From: Nocardia salmonicida NBRC 13393
GTDB lineage: Bacteria; Actinomycetota; Actinomycetes; Mycobacteriales; Mycobacteriaceae
Assembly (NCBI RefSeq): GCF_001613085.1
Contig: NZ_BDBR01000043.1
Coordinates: 26,514 to 90,513, forward strand
Reading direction: 5' to 3'
DNA: 64,000 nt
Of this stretch, positions 1 through 8,147 are shown piece by piece. Position 1 is the stretch's first letter. Every line of letters starts with the position of its first letter. The notes under the pieces were generated by a model. That model was not told the origin of the DNA, did not search any database, and was given only the letters and a program-made list of their open reading frames with translations. The position numbers and the translations under genes were made by a program.

Positions 1-591
1 TTCGGCCATTCCAGTCAGGAGGAAGTGCCGTCGTTCTGTTGCGAGGTGATCGGCGTCGCGATAGGAGTCACGCACCAGTTCCGGGCGGGCATACAACAGG
101 ATTGATGTTTCGAGCTCGCCGCCGTGCATGTCGTCGTGCATGTCGCTCACCATCGCCGCTTGCGTTCGAGCAGCTTCCCAGTCCACGCGACCGGGGTAGA
201 GCGCGACGTTACGGCCGCTGACGTTGGCTTCGGCGGCGATGTTGGACAGGACATAGTTTCCGCCGTGGCCGTTGACGATGACCAGGGTGGTGATTGCGCT
301 TCTCTTTAGGGAAGTTCTGATGTCGTCGATCATCACCGTCAGGGTGGATGCGCTGATGCTGACAGTGCCGGGGAAGGTCTCGTGTTCGTGGCTGCAGGAA
401 AAGGTGATCGGCGGCAGCAGCACGAGTTGATATGTGGTGGCGATTCGTTCGGCGATCAGGCAGGCGATGGCTGTGTCGGTGATCAACGGGAGGTGATCGC
501 CGTGTTGTTCGAAGCTGCCGACGGGCAGGACCGCGACCGTACTGTCGAGACGTGCGACGTCGGTCGAGGTGGCAGTCGTGATCAGCTCCAC
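1..591 (-). CDS. creatininase-family amidohydrolase (partial, C-terminus off window)
   Basis: Metal-dependent amidohydrolase of the creatininase family, which includes creatinine amidohydrolase and the mycofactocin peptidase MftE; the substrate here is unknown. Translating the minus strand from a GTG at 591 gives about 197 residues without a stop before the window edge. The family signature GSFEQHGDHLPL-x-TD is present near residues 25-40, with metal-ligand Glu, His and Asp. The glycine-rich NGHGGN motif and a later HGGELETS motif are also present. The GTG start overlaps the last 10 bases of the upstream regulator gene, which implies translational coupling. In actinomycetes such genes often sit beside TPR-type XRE regulators. 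The family call is strong; the start codon is inferred. Confidence 0.85.
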   Translation of the reverse strand, partial: MELITTATSTDVARLDSTVAVLPVGSFEQHGDHLPLITDTAIACLIAERIATTYQLVLLPPITFSCSHEHETFPGTVSISASTLTVMIDDIRTSLKRSAITTLVIVNGHGGNYVLSNIAAEANVSGRNVALYPGRVDWEAARTQAAMVSDMHDDMHGGELETSILLYARPELVRDSYRDADHLATERRHFLLTGMAE

Positions 592-1988
592 TCGAACTCC
601 TCATCGTGGGTTACTGAGGCGACCTGGGCTGTCGCCATGTGTGCGCGCAGCATAGCGGCGAAGTCGAGGATGTGGCTGCGGTGTCCTCGGGCCGCGAGCG
701 CGACGCCTACTTGCTTCAACTGCTGGATCGTCCGGTGTGAGCCGGTGTCGGAGTGGATTGTCAGCGCATGCCTGGCGACGTCGAGGGCTTGGTCGGGTTG
801 GCTGACGCCAGCGTAGGCGGTCGCGAGCCGGGCAAAGCCCATCCCGAGGTCGCGGTGGTTGCCGGGTGTCCAATCCGCGAGGCCTGATTCGAGGGTCGCC
901 AGGGCCTTCTCGGGGCGGCCGAGTTGGACCCAGCAGTGTGCGGCTTCCATCGCGATATAGCCCGATGAACAGTATTGCGCCAAGTCGTTGGGATCCGTGT
1001 TGTCGTCGGAAGCGAGCGTCGCGGCCTCCGCCAGTGCATCGACACATGTTCGGCGGTCTCTTCGGTCGCCGGTGATCGCGGTTCGTTGTGCGTAGGCGTG
1101 ACCTTTTTGCCGCAACAGGACCGAGCGTTGCCGCACGGTCAGTCCGACTGTTCTGGTGAGTGCTTCGTCGACCAGATCGACTGCCAAGGTGGTGTTGTCG
1201 GAGTCGGCTGCGATGTTGGATTTGCGCATCAGGACGTAAGCCCGCAGTTGGACGTCGCCGCTCTGCTCCGCACGATTCTGGGCTTCGTTCGACCATCTCA
1301 TCGCGGTGTTGAGGTTTCCGGCGTCTTGGTGCAGCCAGCCCAGGAATTCGGCGAACCGGGCGGAAGTGTAGAGCAGCTTCTCGTGACGCCGCCCCCGACT
1401 GGTTCGCATCGCGGAATCTATTGTTGCGAACTGGCTTTCGACGACATCGAGCAGATCGTGCGGACCTGCGAGCATGTCGAGATTCGCGTAGTGGGTCAGC
1501 GTCGCGAGGTGCGTTTCGGCGAGCGGGTCCTCCGTCGCTGCGTTCGATGCTGGGACCGTTTGGCCGCTAGGGAGCCGCACCGGCGCGATGCCCTGTGCCG
1601 GAGGCGTTTTCGACTGGAGGTCGAACCAGAGAAGCTCTTCTGGGATTCCGAGGATGTGGGCGATCGTCGCCAAGACCGTGTCATCGAGTTGGGCACGGTG
1701 GTTTTCGAGCCGGCACAGTCGCGGCTGCGAGATGCCCAGCCAGCGCGCCAACTCCGATTGCGGCAGCGGGCGGTGCCCGTGCGCGGGGTGATGCCGGTAC
1801 GCCGCGAGGATCGACCCGATATCCCTGCTGCGCAGAGCATCTCGCAACTCACCGGTCCACCACTGCGCGGCGGGCAACCGTGAGGCGTATGACGCGTGCG
1901 CGCAGTCGACGCACAGCGAACGCGCGTCGGTGCCGACGGCGGGCCGTCGGCACCGAACGCAGCCTCGGAACCCAGGCGATGACGCCAT
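582..1988 (-). CDS. XRE-family regulator with zinc ribbon and TPR-like domain
   Basis: Probable transcriptional regulator of 468 residues. Two CxxC pairs (Cys10/13 and Cys26/29) look like a small zinc ribbon. A Cro/CI-type helix-turn-helix follows at about 60-115, containing SELARWLGISQPRL and a RLEN recognition-helix end. Residues from about 190 on are alpha-helical with TPR-like spacing of Ala, Leu and Trp. This architecture resembles large actinobacterial XRE-TPR regulators whose helical domain senses a ligand or peptide. It overlaps the creatininase gene downstream, so that gene is the likeliest target. A second protein of the same general design lies at 21677-23026 but lacks the zinc ribbon. 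No target is visible directly. Confidence 0.85.
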   Translation of the reverse strand: MASSPGFRGCVRCRRPAVGTDARSLCVDCAHASYASRLPAAQWWTGELRDALRSRDIGSILAAYRHHPAHGHRPLPQSELARWLGISQPRLCRLENHRAQLDDTVLATIAHILGIPEELLWFDLQSKTPPAQGIAPVRLPSGQTVPASNAATEDPLAETHLATLTHYANLDMLAGPHDLLDVVESQFATIDSAMRTSRGRRHEKLLYTSARFAEFLGWLHQDAGNLNTAMRWSNEAQNRAEQSGDVQLRAYVLMRKSNIAADSDNTTLAVDLVDEALTRTVGLTVRQRSVLLRQKGHAYAQRTAITGDRRDRRTCVDALAEAATLASDDNTDPNDLAQYCSSGYIAMEAAHCWVQLGRPEKALATLESGLADWTPGNHRDLGMGFARLATAYAGVSQPDQALDVARHALTIHSDTGSHRTIQQLKQVGVALAARGHRSHILDFAAMLRAHMATAQVASVTHDEEFEWS

Positions 1989-2198
1989 CTGTCCACCCTA
2001 ATCCTCGACCGATCTCGCAGTGAATCAAACCTATTCACCCGAGCACTACAGCCGGAGCCGACCAACGCCCACGATGACTACCAGCGCTAAAGCCTGACGG
2101 CAGGTCAATTCGCCGCCAGCAACCCGGAATTTGCGTAGCTCCTCACATCGGAAGACCGGCGACGGGGAGACCGAACAGGATCAAGGAGGCCGTATCAG

Positions 2199-2510
2199 AT
2201 GTCCACCAACGGAATTGTGAAGTGGTTCAGCGCCGAAAAGGGGTTCGGGTTCATTTCCCGCGCAGACGGCCCTGATGTCTTCGTCCACTACTCCGGCATC
2301 ATCGGCCAAGGCTACCGAAGCCTCGCCGACGGTGCGCCCGTGCAGTTCGAGATCACCAAAGGCAGCCGTGGTCCCCAGGCAGCCGACGTGCGGCTGATCG
2401 ACACCGGCCCCTCCGATCAGCAACCGGATCCAGCAACGGGCACTGAATTCCCGACGGCCACCACAACACCAGCCGCGGATGTGGATGCGCTGTGGACACC
2501 AAATCTCTAG
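2199..2510 (+). CDS. cold-shock domain protein with C-terminal tail
   Basis: Single-stranded nucleic-acid-binding cold-shock protein of 103 residues. The first ~68 form the OB-fold, with the RNP1-type motif KGFGFI at 14-19 and the RNP2-type motif DVFVHY at 26-31. About 35 acidic, Pro/Thr/Ala-rich residues follow that ordinary 65-70-residue CspA proteins lack. A strong AAGGAGG ribosome-binding site sits 9 bases before the ATG. Its 3' end overlaps the next gene by 19 bases. Divergent from the regulator at 582-1988. The probable role is RNA chaperoning or regulation of the downstream cluster; the tail has no assignable function. Confidence 0.92.
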   Translation: MSTNGIVKWFSAEKGFGFISRADGPDVFVHYSGIIGQGYRSLADGAPVQFEITKGSRGPQAADVRLIDTGPSDQQPDPATGTEFPTATTTPAADVDALWTPNL

Positions 2511-2842
2511 TCGGCACCACCTGCCGCTGGTTGTCTGAACGAAACCAAACACGCGCATACCAGTTGGGGGTCGAGGCGGTGTGGAACAGAAGAAGCCATG
2601 AGCTACAAGCCATCCTGCGATGGGCGGCCCGCCATCGTCCGGACGAGCTGGAAGCCTGCGTCACCGAACTCAAATCCGAACCCACAGGTCGGCTTCGGTG
2701 GCGAGCGAGGACCCGCCGATCCGCAGCAGTAGACAAGGCTTTGACAGCCATCACCACCGGACCGGCCACCCGACATCGACTCCTGGCCATCATTGCGCGC
2801 TCGACAGTGAGAACCGGCTACGTCCGTGGAGGCAACGAATGA
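2492..2842 (+). CDS. hypothetical protein, 116 aa
   Basis: Unrecognised basic, mostly helical protein rich in Arg and Ala. The GTG at 2492 lies inside the end of the cold-shock gene, and the stop overlaps the ATG of the next gene as ATGA, so it is part of a coupled operon. There is no signal peptide, membrane segment or known motif. Residues ~35-60 contain paired Trp/Arg (WAARHRPDELEACV) that may form an amphipathic helix. Support comes from operon context and codon pattern rather than homology, so the exact start is uncertain. Confidence 0.6.
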   Translation: MDTKSLVGTTCRWLSERNQTRAYQLGVEAVWNRRSHELQAILRWAARHRPDELEACVTELKSEPTGRLRWRARTRRSAAVDKALTAITTGPATRHRLLAIIARSTVRTGYVRGGNE

Positions 2843-3384
2843 ACGCGTTTCCGGCGCGGACACCATCCACAGCTCCCATGGACCACCCCCCGTGCACAAC
2901 GACTTCCGGCGACACTGTGTTGGATTTCGTGGGCGTCACCGCGGCATCGCGTTGCACCTACTACCGAGAGGTCTGCCAGCTTCCAGCCGTCCTCGACCCC
3001 CTTACCGACCAGATCGTCGTCATCGCGGGTCGTGTACAGGCGGTCATGGTCCCTGCCCCTCTCGGTCGACGAATGCGCGCGGAGTTGGACAGACGAGCTG
3101 AAGAATGTGGACCGATCGTGTCCCATCCCCAGTCAGGGTCGTGGACCTTCCTCACCAGATCCGAATTCCGACTCGATATCCCCGCCGCCGAGGCCGCCTC
3201 GTTGTGGGACCACAACGTGGTGGTCATGGCTTCCGGCGTGCAGATCGGACTTCCGACGCCGACCGCGAGAAACGACGACCCTGTCCGTCTTTGGGAGCTG
3301 CCACCACATAGCCCGCAGCGCCCGGGGACCACAACGGTTCTGCGTGCGGTGCGTGCCTGTGTAGAACGGGGCGAATCACGATGA
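2839..3384 (+). CDS. hypothetical protein, member 1 of a local three-paralogue family
   Basis: Unrecognised protein of 181 residues. The ATG at 2839 overlaps the previous stop (ATGA), which favours it over the in-frame extension reaching back to 2620. The layout is a cysteine-bearing RQ/REVC segment near 45, then QIVVIAGRVQAVMVP, GPIVSHP, WTFLT, VVVMASGVQIGLPTP and a Trp-Glu-x-Pro-Pro tail. The genes at 3381-3824 and 4048-4500 show the same order of a [QIV] strand, a GPV or PVV strand, a hydrophobic threonine strand and a LPTP/LPSP motif. All three are therefore probably paralogues. Small actinobacterial proteins with the GPI-x-HP and WTFL pattern are common next to XRE regulators, but I cannot name a function. 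Confidence 0.7.
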   Translation: MNAFPARTPSTAPMDHPPCTTTSGDTVLDFVGVTAASRCTYYREVCQLPAVLDPLTDQIVVIAGRVQAVMVPAPLGRRMRAELDRRAEECGPIVSHPQSGSWTFLTRSEFRLDIPAAEAASLWDHNVVVMASGVQIGLPTPTARNDDPVRLWELPPHSPQRPGTTTVLRAVRACVERGESR

Positions 3385-3824
3385 CTCGCGGACGAGTTCT
3401 AGCGACCGACAAGGTTATTCGTCAGGCGACCGTTTACCGGCAGGTGTGTGGATTCGATGCGTTCGCCCGGGAATCCACCGGCCAGATCGTCGTGCGGACC
3501 GGCACCATCGGCGCGATCGTGTTGCCGTCTGCGCTGTGTCAGCGAGTCGTTGCGGAGATGGCGTGGCCGGGACCAGTCATCCTCGACACCAGCTCCCGCC
3601 GTCCTGTGGCGACAATGATGACCAGGCCGCCACCGTCATACCTGCGTAGCTCGAGTACCTATGCGGCACTATCGGCCGTCGAGGCCGTGCTGATGCCCGA
3701 CGGTGACGAGGTGCTACTGCCCTCACCACGTGATCCCGCGCGACGCTGGCTGCCGTTCGAACCACTGGATCCGTATCGGCCTACCGCCGAGGTCGTCGTC
3801 ACCGCGATCTTGGCGTGCCGGTAG
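3381..3824 (+). CDS. hypothetical protein, member 2 of a local three-paralogue family
   Basis: Protein of 147 residues whose ATG overlaps the previous stop (ATGA). It keeps the family order: VYRQVCGF near 20-25, QIVV and IGAIVLPSALCQRV at 35-55, GPVILDT, a threonine-rich MMTRPPPS strand, VLLPSPRDP and a WLPFEPLDPYRP tail. This resembles the upstream gene (QIVVIAGRVQAVMVP, GPIVSHP, LPTPTARNDD). No signal peptide or membrane segment is present. Function unknown; the tandem arrangement suggests duplication and divergence, perhaps a hetero-oligomer. Confidence 0.7.
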   Translation: MTRGRVLATDKVIRQATVYRQVCGFDAFARESTGQIVVRTGTIGAIVLPSALCQRVVAEMAWPGPVILDTSSRRPVATMMTRPPPSYLRSSSTYAALSAVEAVLMPDGDEVLLPSPRDPARRWLPFEPLDPYRPTAEVVVTAILACR

Positions 3825-3841
3825 GGCACCGGAGGTTCGCT

Positions 3842-4063
3842 ATGCCGCTGCCGCGATCACCTCGCCCCGACGAACCCGACACCCACCTACGGGTGATCAG
3901 CGCCGGGCTGGTGGTCGACTTCCGCGGCTGCCGCACCGCGGTGCGGAACTTTCTGCGTGACTGGCTTTCCCATCCCCATCCATCCATCACCGCTACCGAG
4001 ATTCGGGACGGATTTCTCCCGATAAACCGAATGCCCTGCGAGGAACTGTGGCTACACCCCTGA
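3842..4063 (+). CDS. small hypothetical protein, 73 aa
   Basis: The ATG at 3842 is preceded by a good GGAGG ribosome-binding site 7 bases upstream, which decides this start over the earlier in-frame GTG at 3815. The stop lies 16 bases inside the next gene. It contains a VISAGLVVDF strand, a VRNFLRDWL helix and an EELWLHP end. No recognised domain. It is probably co-translated with the flanking paralogues. Confidence 0.6.
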   Translation: MPLPRSPRPDEPDTHLRVISAGLVVDFRGCRTAVRNFLRDWLSHPHPSITATEIRDGFLPINRMPCEELWLHP

Positions 4064-4500
4064 CCCAAACCCCTGCCGATCGCTGCATCGCCTACCGGAG
4101 CCTTGGTTGGCGCGTCGAGCTCGACGGATACGACCAGATCATCCTGCCCGCCAAGACTGTTCACGGGATCCAAGTGTGTTCGGGATTGGCGGACCTGGTC
4201 CTGGACACGCTGCGCCACAGCAGGGTGATCACGCCGGTCGTGGACAACGTCGCCACCCGGACCCGCACCTTCTTGACCACCGCGCCCAAGGTCGGCGATA
4301 CCCGGGCGATCAGCTTGTTTCCGCCTACCTCGACGGTGCAGGCCATCCGTACCGCCCCCGGTTCCCCGATCCCACTGCCCACCCCGGGAGACGAGACCCG
4401 TGTCTGGCTCGATGAACCCCGCCCGGACAGTCTCGCCGATTTCGAGTTGCTGATCAGCTTCACCCTCGACGCCGCGCGCGCCGCGCTGCACGCCGCGTGA
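4048..4500 (+). CDS. hypothetical protein, member 3 of a local three-paralogue family
   Basis: Protein of 150 residues starting at a GTG inside the previous gene. The family pattern is recognisable: YRSLGW where the others have a YR[EQ]VC segment, then QIILPAKTVHGIQV, VITPVVDN, TFLTTAPK, SPIPLPTPGDETRVWLDEPRPD. It differs from members 1 and 2 in lacking the early Cys and in ending with an alanine-rich helix. Function unknown. It is followed after 85 bases by a DUF5753 protein. Confidence 0.68.
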   Translation: MATPLTQTPADRCIAYRSLGWRVELDGYDQIILPAKTVHGIQVCSGLADLVLDTLRHSRVITPVVDNVATRTRTFLTTAPKVGDTRAISLFPPTSTVQAIRTAPGSPIPLPTPGDETRVWLDEPRPDSLADFELLISFTLDAARAALHAA

Positions 4501-4585
4501 CCGACCACCACGCCAACTGAACCAACATCCCCGATTCGCCGGGCGCCGACCGGCGTCCCCACCACCACACAGATACGGAACTGAC

Positions 4586-5185
4586 ATGACCTATGCGAGT
4601 TGGTACGCCCGGACCGAGTCCGGCCTGGCTGCGCTGCAGCGCAGCCTGATCGACATCGAGAGTGGTGTCACCCGCCAGCGCGCATGGAACCCGGAATTGG
4701 TCATCGGACTGGCCCAGACCGAGGACTACGCACGGGCGGTCCTGACCGCCTGCATCGGAGTCCTGGGCGTTCCGAACGATCTCGACGAGGTCGTCGCGGC
4801 CCGGATGCAACGCCAACTGATCCTCGACCGCGAACCCCACACGTTCGAGTTCCTCATCGGCGAGTGGGCCTTGCATCGCACGGTCGGTAGCGCCGCGGTG
4901 ATGCGCGCTCAGATCAAGGCGTTGATCGATGACCTGGACTCCCGCCCGAACCTTCGCATCGGGATCGTCGCGCTCAGCGCCGAATTCGTAGCCGCCACCT
5001 TGGCTTTCGTTATCCACGACAGCTCTGCGGTCGAGATCGAAACCGTCACCGGTGAAGTCATCGCCACCCGCCCCGACGACATCGCACTCGCTGAGCGCAC
5101 CTTCGCCCTGCTCCAGAACCAAGCCGTCTACGGCGACGACGCGCGGGTCCTGCTCACCCGAGCACTAGCTACCCACACCGACTAG
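4586..5185 (+). CDS. stand-alone DUF5753 (Scr1-family antitoxin-like) protein
   Basis: Protein of 199 residues that is almost entirely the DUF5753 domain, normally the C-terminal sensor half of actinobacterial XRE regulators (Scr1-type, antitoxin-like). Signature pieces are the aromatic YASWYARTES start, the WNPELVIGLAQTEDYARAVL block at ~38-56, RQ-x-L and a PHTFEFLIGEWAL block. The usual N-terminal helix-turn-helix is absent: the ATG at 4586 opens directly into the sensor fold. It may pair with a separate DNA-binding protein or have lost it. Transcribed with the upstream small genes. Confidence 0.82.
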   Translation: MTYASWYARTESGLAALQRSLIDIESGVTRQRAWNPELVIGLAQTEDYARAVLTACIGVLGVPNDLDEVVAARMQRQLILDREPHTFEFLIGEWALHRTVGSAAVMRAQIKALIDDLDSRPNLRIGIVALSAEFVAATLAFVIHDSSAVEIETVTGEVIATRPDDIALAERTFALLQNQAVYGDDARVLLTRALATHTD

Positions 5186-5321
5186 CCGTCACCGTCGTCC
5201 ACCGCCGAGCCAACCGGCTCGACGGCGGCGTGGTCGCGAGTTGTTCTGCCCCCGATCTGATTCACCACCACACCGACGCCGCAAGGTCGCGAGTGTGCGC
5301 TGTTCGCAAGGAGCTTCGTCG

Positions 5322-5792
5322 ATGACCAGCGCAAACGAGCCGTCACCGTCGCTTCCATCAGGGCGGGTCGTGCTGCAAGCGATGTTCGGACGGGCCAGCA
5401 GCCACCAGCTGACCCATCCTCTCCTCGCCGCCGCGGCCGAGCTGGTCCGTCTGGCCACCCGCGCCGCCGACGACGAAGTCAGCAGGGCGCGGATCGGGCA
5501 GATGCGGCGCATCGACACCTACGTCGATCAGGTCCTGCCGATCCCGGTCGAGTCAGCGGTGCTGCACACCGAAACGGTCTCGATGGTGCTGGTCAGGATG
5601 GCCGACCACGCCGCGTCGCCGGGCCGCCCCGTCGACCTCGACCGGTTGTCTGCGGTGTGGGGCCCGCTCGATGAGCTGGTGCGCGGGCTCGACGCGCTCA
5701 CCGACGATCTGCTCGCCGGACGTCGGCGGGTCCCGTTGAGCATCTGGTGGAGCACCCGCTCCGACTTGATTCCCTTGCAGGAGAAGCGATGA
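5322..5792 (+). CDS. DUF4254-like protein
   Basis: Protein of 156 residues. The ATG at 5322 has an AAGGAG site 10 bases upstream; an in-frame start at 5241 lacks one. Blocks such as HPLLAAAAELVRLA, RIGQMRRIDTYVDQ and LHTETVSMVLVRMADHAA match what I know of actinobacterial DUF4254 proteins (HPLL, a Met-Arg-x-Ile-Asp helix and the LHTE-T-x-x-x-V-x-R-[ML]-A motif). No function is established for the family. The stop overlaps the cutinase ATG (ATGA), so it belongs to the envelope cassette. A second, weaker DUF4254-like gene lies just after the cutinase. Confidence 0.7.
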   Translation: MTSANEPSPSLPSGRVVLQAMFGRASSHQLTHPLLAAAAELVRLATRAADDEVSRARIGQMRRIDTYVDQVLPIPVESAVLHTETVSMVLVRMADHAASPGRPVDLDRLSAVWGPLDELVRGLDALTDDLLAGRRRVPLSIWWSTRSDLIPLQEKR

Positions 5793-7531
5793 CACTCACC
5801 CGAAGGACCGCGGCGATCGTCGCTTGCGTCGCGGTCTTCGTCTCGGGCGCACCTGAGGTGTGCGTGGCCTCGGCGTCACCGACGACGACACCGGCCCCTT
5901 CGACGTCGCTGTCGCTCACGAAATGTCCAGCGCTGTATGTGTTCGCTGTTCAGGGCACCGGTGAGTCCTCACCGGATGCCGCGCCGAGCACTGACACCGG
6001 GATGTTGTCGCTGGTGATGCGGCCGATGATGGCCGCCGCTTCCGATCCGGGTCTGGTCGATCGCGCCTATGTGCCTTATCCGGCGGGCTTCGGTGGCGCG
6101 GTCGGTGCCTCGCTCGTTCCGTACGCCGAATCGGTCGCTACCGGCGTGGTGCGCACGGAATCGATGATGGCGCAGCTTCATTCGGTGTGTCCGCGAACCA
6201 GGGTGGGGTTGGTGAGCTATTCGCAGGGCTCGCATGTCGCCTCGATCGTGGCCCAGCAGATCGGTGCGGGCCACGGGGTCGTCGATCCCAGTGTGATCGC
6301 GGCGGTGATCTTGATGGCCGACCCGACCCGAAGCCCCGGCACGGGATTGTTCCCTGGCACCGAAGCCTCCGCACCGGCCCCGGCGCCAGGAACCAGTGGA
6401 AAACATCTGGCAGCACTGCCCGCAGCGCCGGTCCGATCAGGGGTTGCGGGTGGTGGGATCGGCCCGCAGCGTGACATCGCCGAAGATTTCGGCGCACTGA
6501 CCGGCCGAGTGGCCAGTGTCTGCGTCTCCGGTGATCTGGCCTGCGACACCCCCGAGGGGTCGGCGATCTTGCGTGCCGCCGCGGGGGTGGCTTCGCAGTC
6601 GCTGATTTCGACCGGGGACCCGATCGGCTCGCTGATCTCGATCGGGCAAGCCCTCGCCTACACCTCGCTCAACGCAGCAGCCACCGTCCTCGACGACATC
6701 GCTGTTGTTGACTCATATGGCACGCTGAGCATTTCACCGCAGAAGTCGATATCGCAGCGCCTCGCGGATGCCTCGGACCCGCGGGCCGGGTTGGATGTCA
6801 ACGCCGCCCTCGCCGCCGTGACACGTGTCGGAACTATCGGGTTCGACGCGGTCAACGCTGTTGTCGCGTCGGTGCTCAACCCCGCCGCCCTCACCCAGCT
6901 GGCGGCTGTCGCACTGTCCAATCCGGCCGCCGCTGTCGTCATGCTGGGCGAGAAGTTCACCAGTGCGGTCGCCGACCTGGTGGCGCCGACGACCGGAGAT
7001 CGACTGATCTCGACGGCATTCGATGTCGTGCGGCGCGAGGTTGCCGACAACCGCGACCTGCTCGACCTCACCACGTGGGTGCGGATCTGGGAAACCGGAA
7101 TGCGGCACGACGCCTACTCCCATGCCGTCGGTGACGGGCCCTCCCCTGCCGCGTGGGCGGGATCGTGGCTTGCCGCCGTCGCCCACGACGCCGCCGCCGC
7201 ACCCTTGTTACCGGCGCGCACTGGTGAAGTTTCACCTCCGTCGCCGACCGCTACCCTCACGCGCTCGGTGCTCGTCTCGACCTCGTCCGCGCCGTTCAGC
7301 GTGGACCTTCCAGCTCCCACCACCTCACGAGGACCGAGCCCCTTGCCGGTCGAGGTGGTGGGAGCCCCCCAACACATCGCGGCACCACCCACCGAGCTGC
7401 CACAACTACCGGCCACCGTTCCGGTGACCGTGGTCGGCCCAAGCCAGCCCGGCGTCAGCGCCGACGCGACCCACCCCCCGACTAGCTCGACCGTTGCCCG
7501 CCAGCCCGGCATCACCGACCCCACTCGCTAA
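5789..7531 (+). CDS. secreted cutinase-family serine hydrolase with long C-terminal extension
   Basis: Exported serine esterase of the alpha/beta-hydrolase cutinase family, 580 residues; the substrate is probably a lipid or mycolyl ester at the cell surface (inference). It has an N-terminal signal peptide at ~1-30, a conserved KCPALYVFAVQGTGESSP start and the nucleophile elbow SYSQG with Ser145. An Asp lies in the SGDLAC motif and a candidate His in MRHDAYSH, so the triad looks complete. Typical cutinases are 200-300 residues. The extra ~300 contain a conserved VGTIGFDAVNAVV and LSNPAAAVVMLG region also found in the protein at 56731-58284, plus a Pro/Thr/Ser-rich tail that may span the wall. 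The ATG overlaps the previous stop. Confidence 0.9.
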   Translation: MTLTRRTAAIVACVAVFVSGAPEVCVASASPTTTPAPSTSLSLTKCPALYVFAVQGTGESSPDAAPSTDTGMLSLVMRPMMAAASDPGLVDRAYVPYPAGFGGAVGASLVPYAESVATGVVRTESMMAQLHSVCPRTRVGLVSYSQGSHVASIVAQQIGAGHGVVDPSVIAAVILMADPTRSPGTGLFPGTEASAPAPAPGTSGKHLAALPAAPVRSGVAGGGIGPQRDIAEDFGALTGRVASVCVSGDLACDTPEGSAILRAAAGVASQSLISTGDPIGSLISIGQALAYTSLNAAATVLDDIAVVDSYGTLSISPQKSISQRLADASDPRAGLDVNAALAAVTRVGTIGFDAVNAVVASVLNPAALTQLAAVALSNPAAAVVMLGEKFTSAVADLVAPTTGDRLISTAFDVVRREVADNRDLLDLTTWVRIWETGMRHDAYSHAVGDGPSPAAWAGSWLAAVAHDAAAAPLLPARTGEVSPPSPTATLTRSVLVSTSSAPFSVDLPAPTTSRGPSPLPVEVVGAPQHIAAPPTELPQLPATVPVTVVGPSQPGVSADATHPPTSSTVARQPGITDPTR

Positions 7532-7604
7532 CTCCCCCAACCCCTCCGCTGTCTGGCAGCGCACTGCCCGTAACCAGCAGTCCTCACCGATCGATCGGAG
7601 ACCG

Positions 7605-8147
7605 ATGAACAGAAGAATCGCACCGTTGCCCGACACCAACCGGTTGCTCACGGTGTGGAACGGCGCGCAAAAGTCGACGACCTCGCTCGAGCACGCCACG
7701 CACGTCTTCGTCACGATGTGGACGATCTACCTCACAGACGTGGACCCGGCGACCATCAGTGAATGGCAGCACTACGAGATCCCCAAAGCCGCGACCGATC
7801 TCAGTCGCACCATCGCCCGGGTGATCGATGACGAGATCAGCTGGCATATCGGGAACCGACACGACACAGCGGTCCTGATCGACGACGACTCCCCCGAGCT
7901 CGTCACCGCCGGGGAACTGGTCGGTCGCATCGCTATGTTCACCGTGCTCTTCGACAAATGGCCGCCGCACCTGGGCCAGTGCCCGCTCGGTCCGGCGTTC
8001 CTCGAATCCGGCCGACAGTTCGACAAGCTGATGCGGGGCCTGGCCAAAGGTCGTCGCCAGCCTCGTCGCCGTTGCGACGGTTTGCCGCCGGTCCCCCGAC
8101 CGCAGCGCATCGAGCTGGGCGCCGTGCCCCGAAGCAGCCAACCATGA
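7605..8147 (+). CDS. hypothetical protein, weakly DUF4254-like
   Basis: Protein of 180 residues. The ATG at 7605 follows a GGAG site 4 bases upstream, slightly close. The middle (IARVIDDEISWHIGNRHD, VTAGELVGRIAMFTVLF) recalls the helix pairs of DUF4254 proteins but lacks the full LHTET motif. The C-terminus is Arg/Pro-rich and basic. The stop overlaps the next ATG (ATGA). It lies between the cutinase and a type VII-like substrate, so involvement with the envelope cassette is inferred from context only. Confidence 0.62.
   Translation: MNRRIAPLPDTNRLLTVWNGAQKSTTSLEHATHVFVTMWTIYLTDVDPATISEWQHYEIPKAATDLSRTIARVIDDEISWHIGNRHDTAVLIDDDSPELVTAGELVGRIAMFTVLFDKWPPHLGQCPLGPAFLESGRQFDKLMRGLAKGRRQPRRRCDGLPPVPRPQRIELGAVPRSSQP

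Noticed and set aside
2620..3384. Longer 254-codon version of the first paralogue gene
   Set aside because: The extra segment overlaps the upstream coupled gene out of frame and is Arg/His/Pro-rich; the ATGA overlap at 2839 gives the better start.
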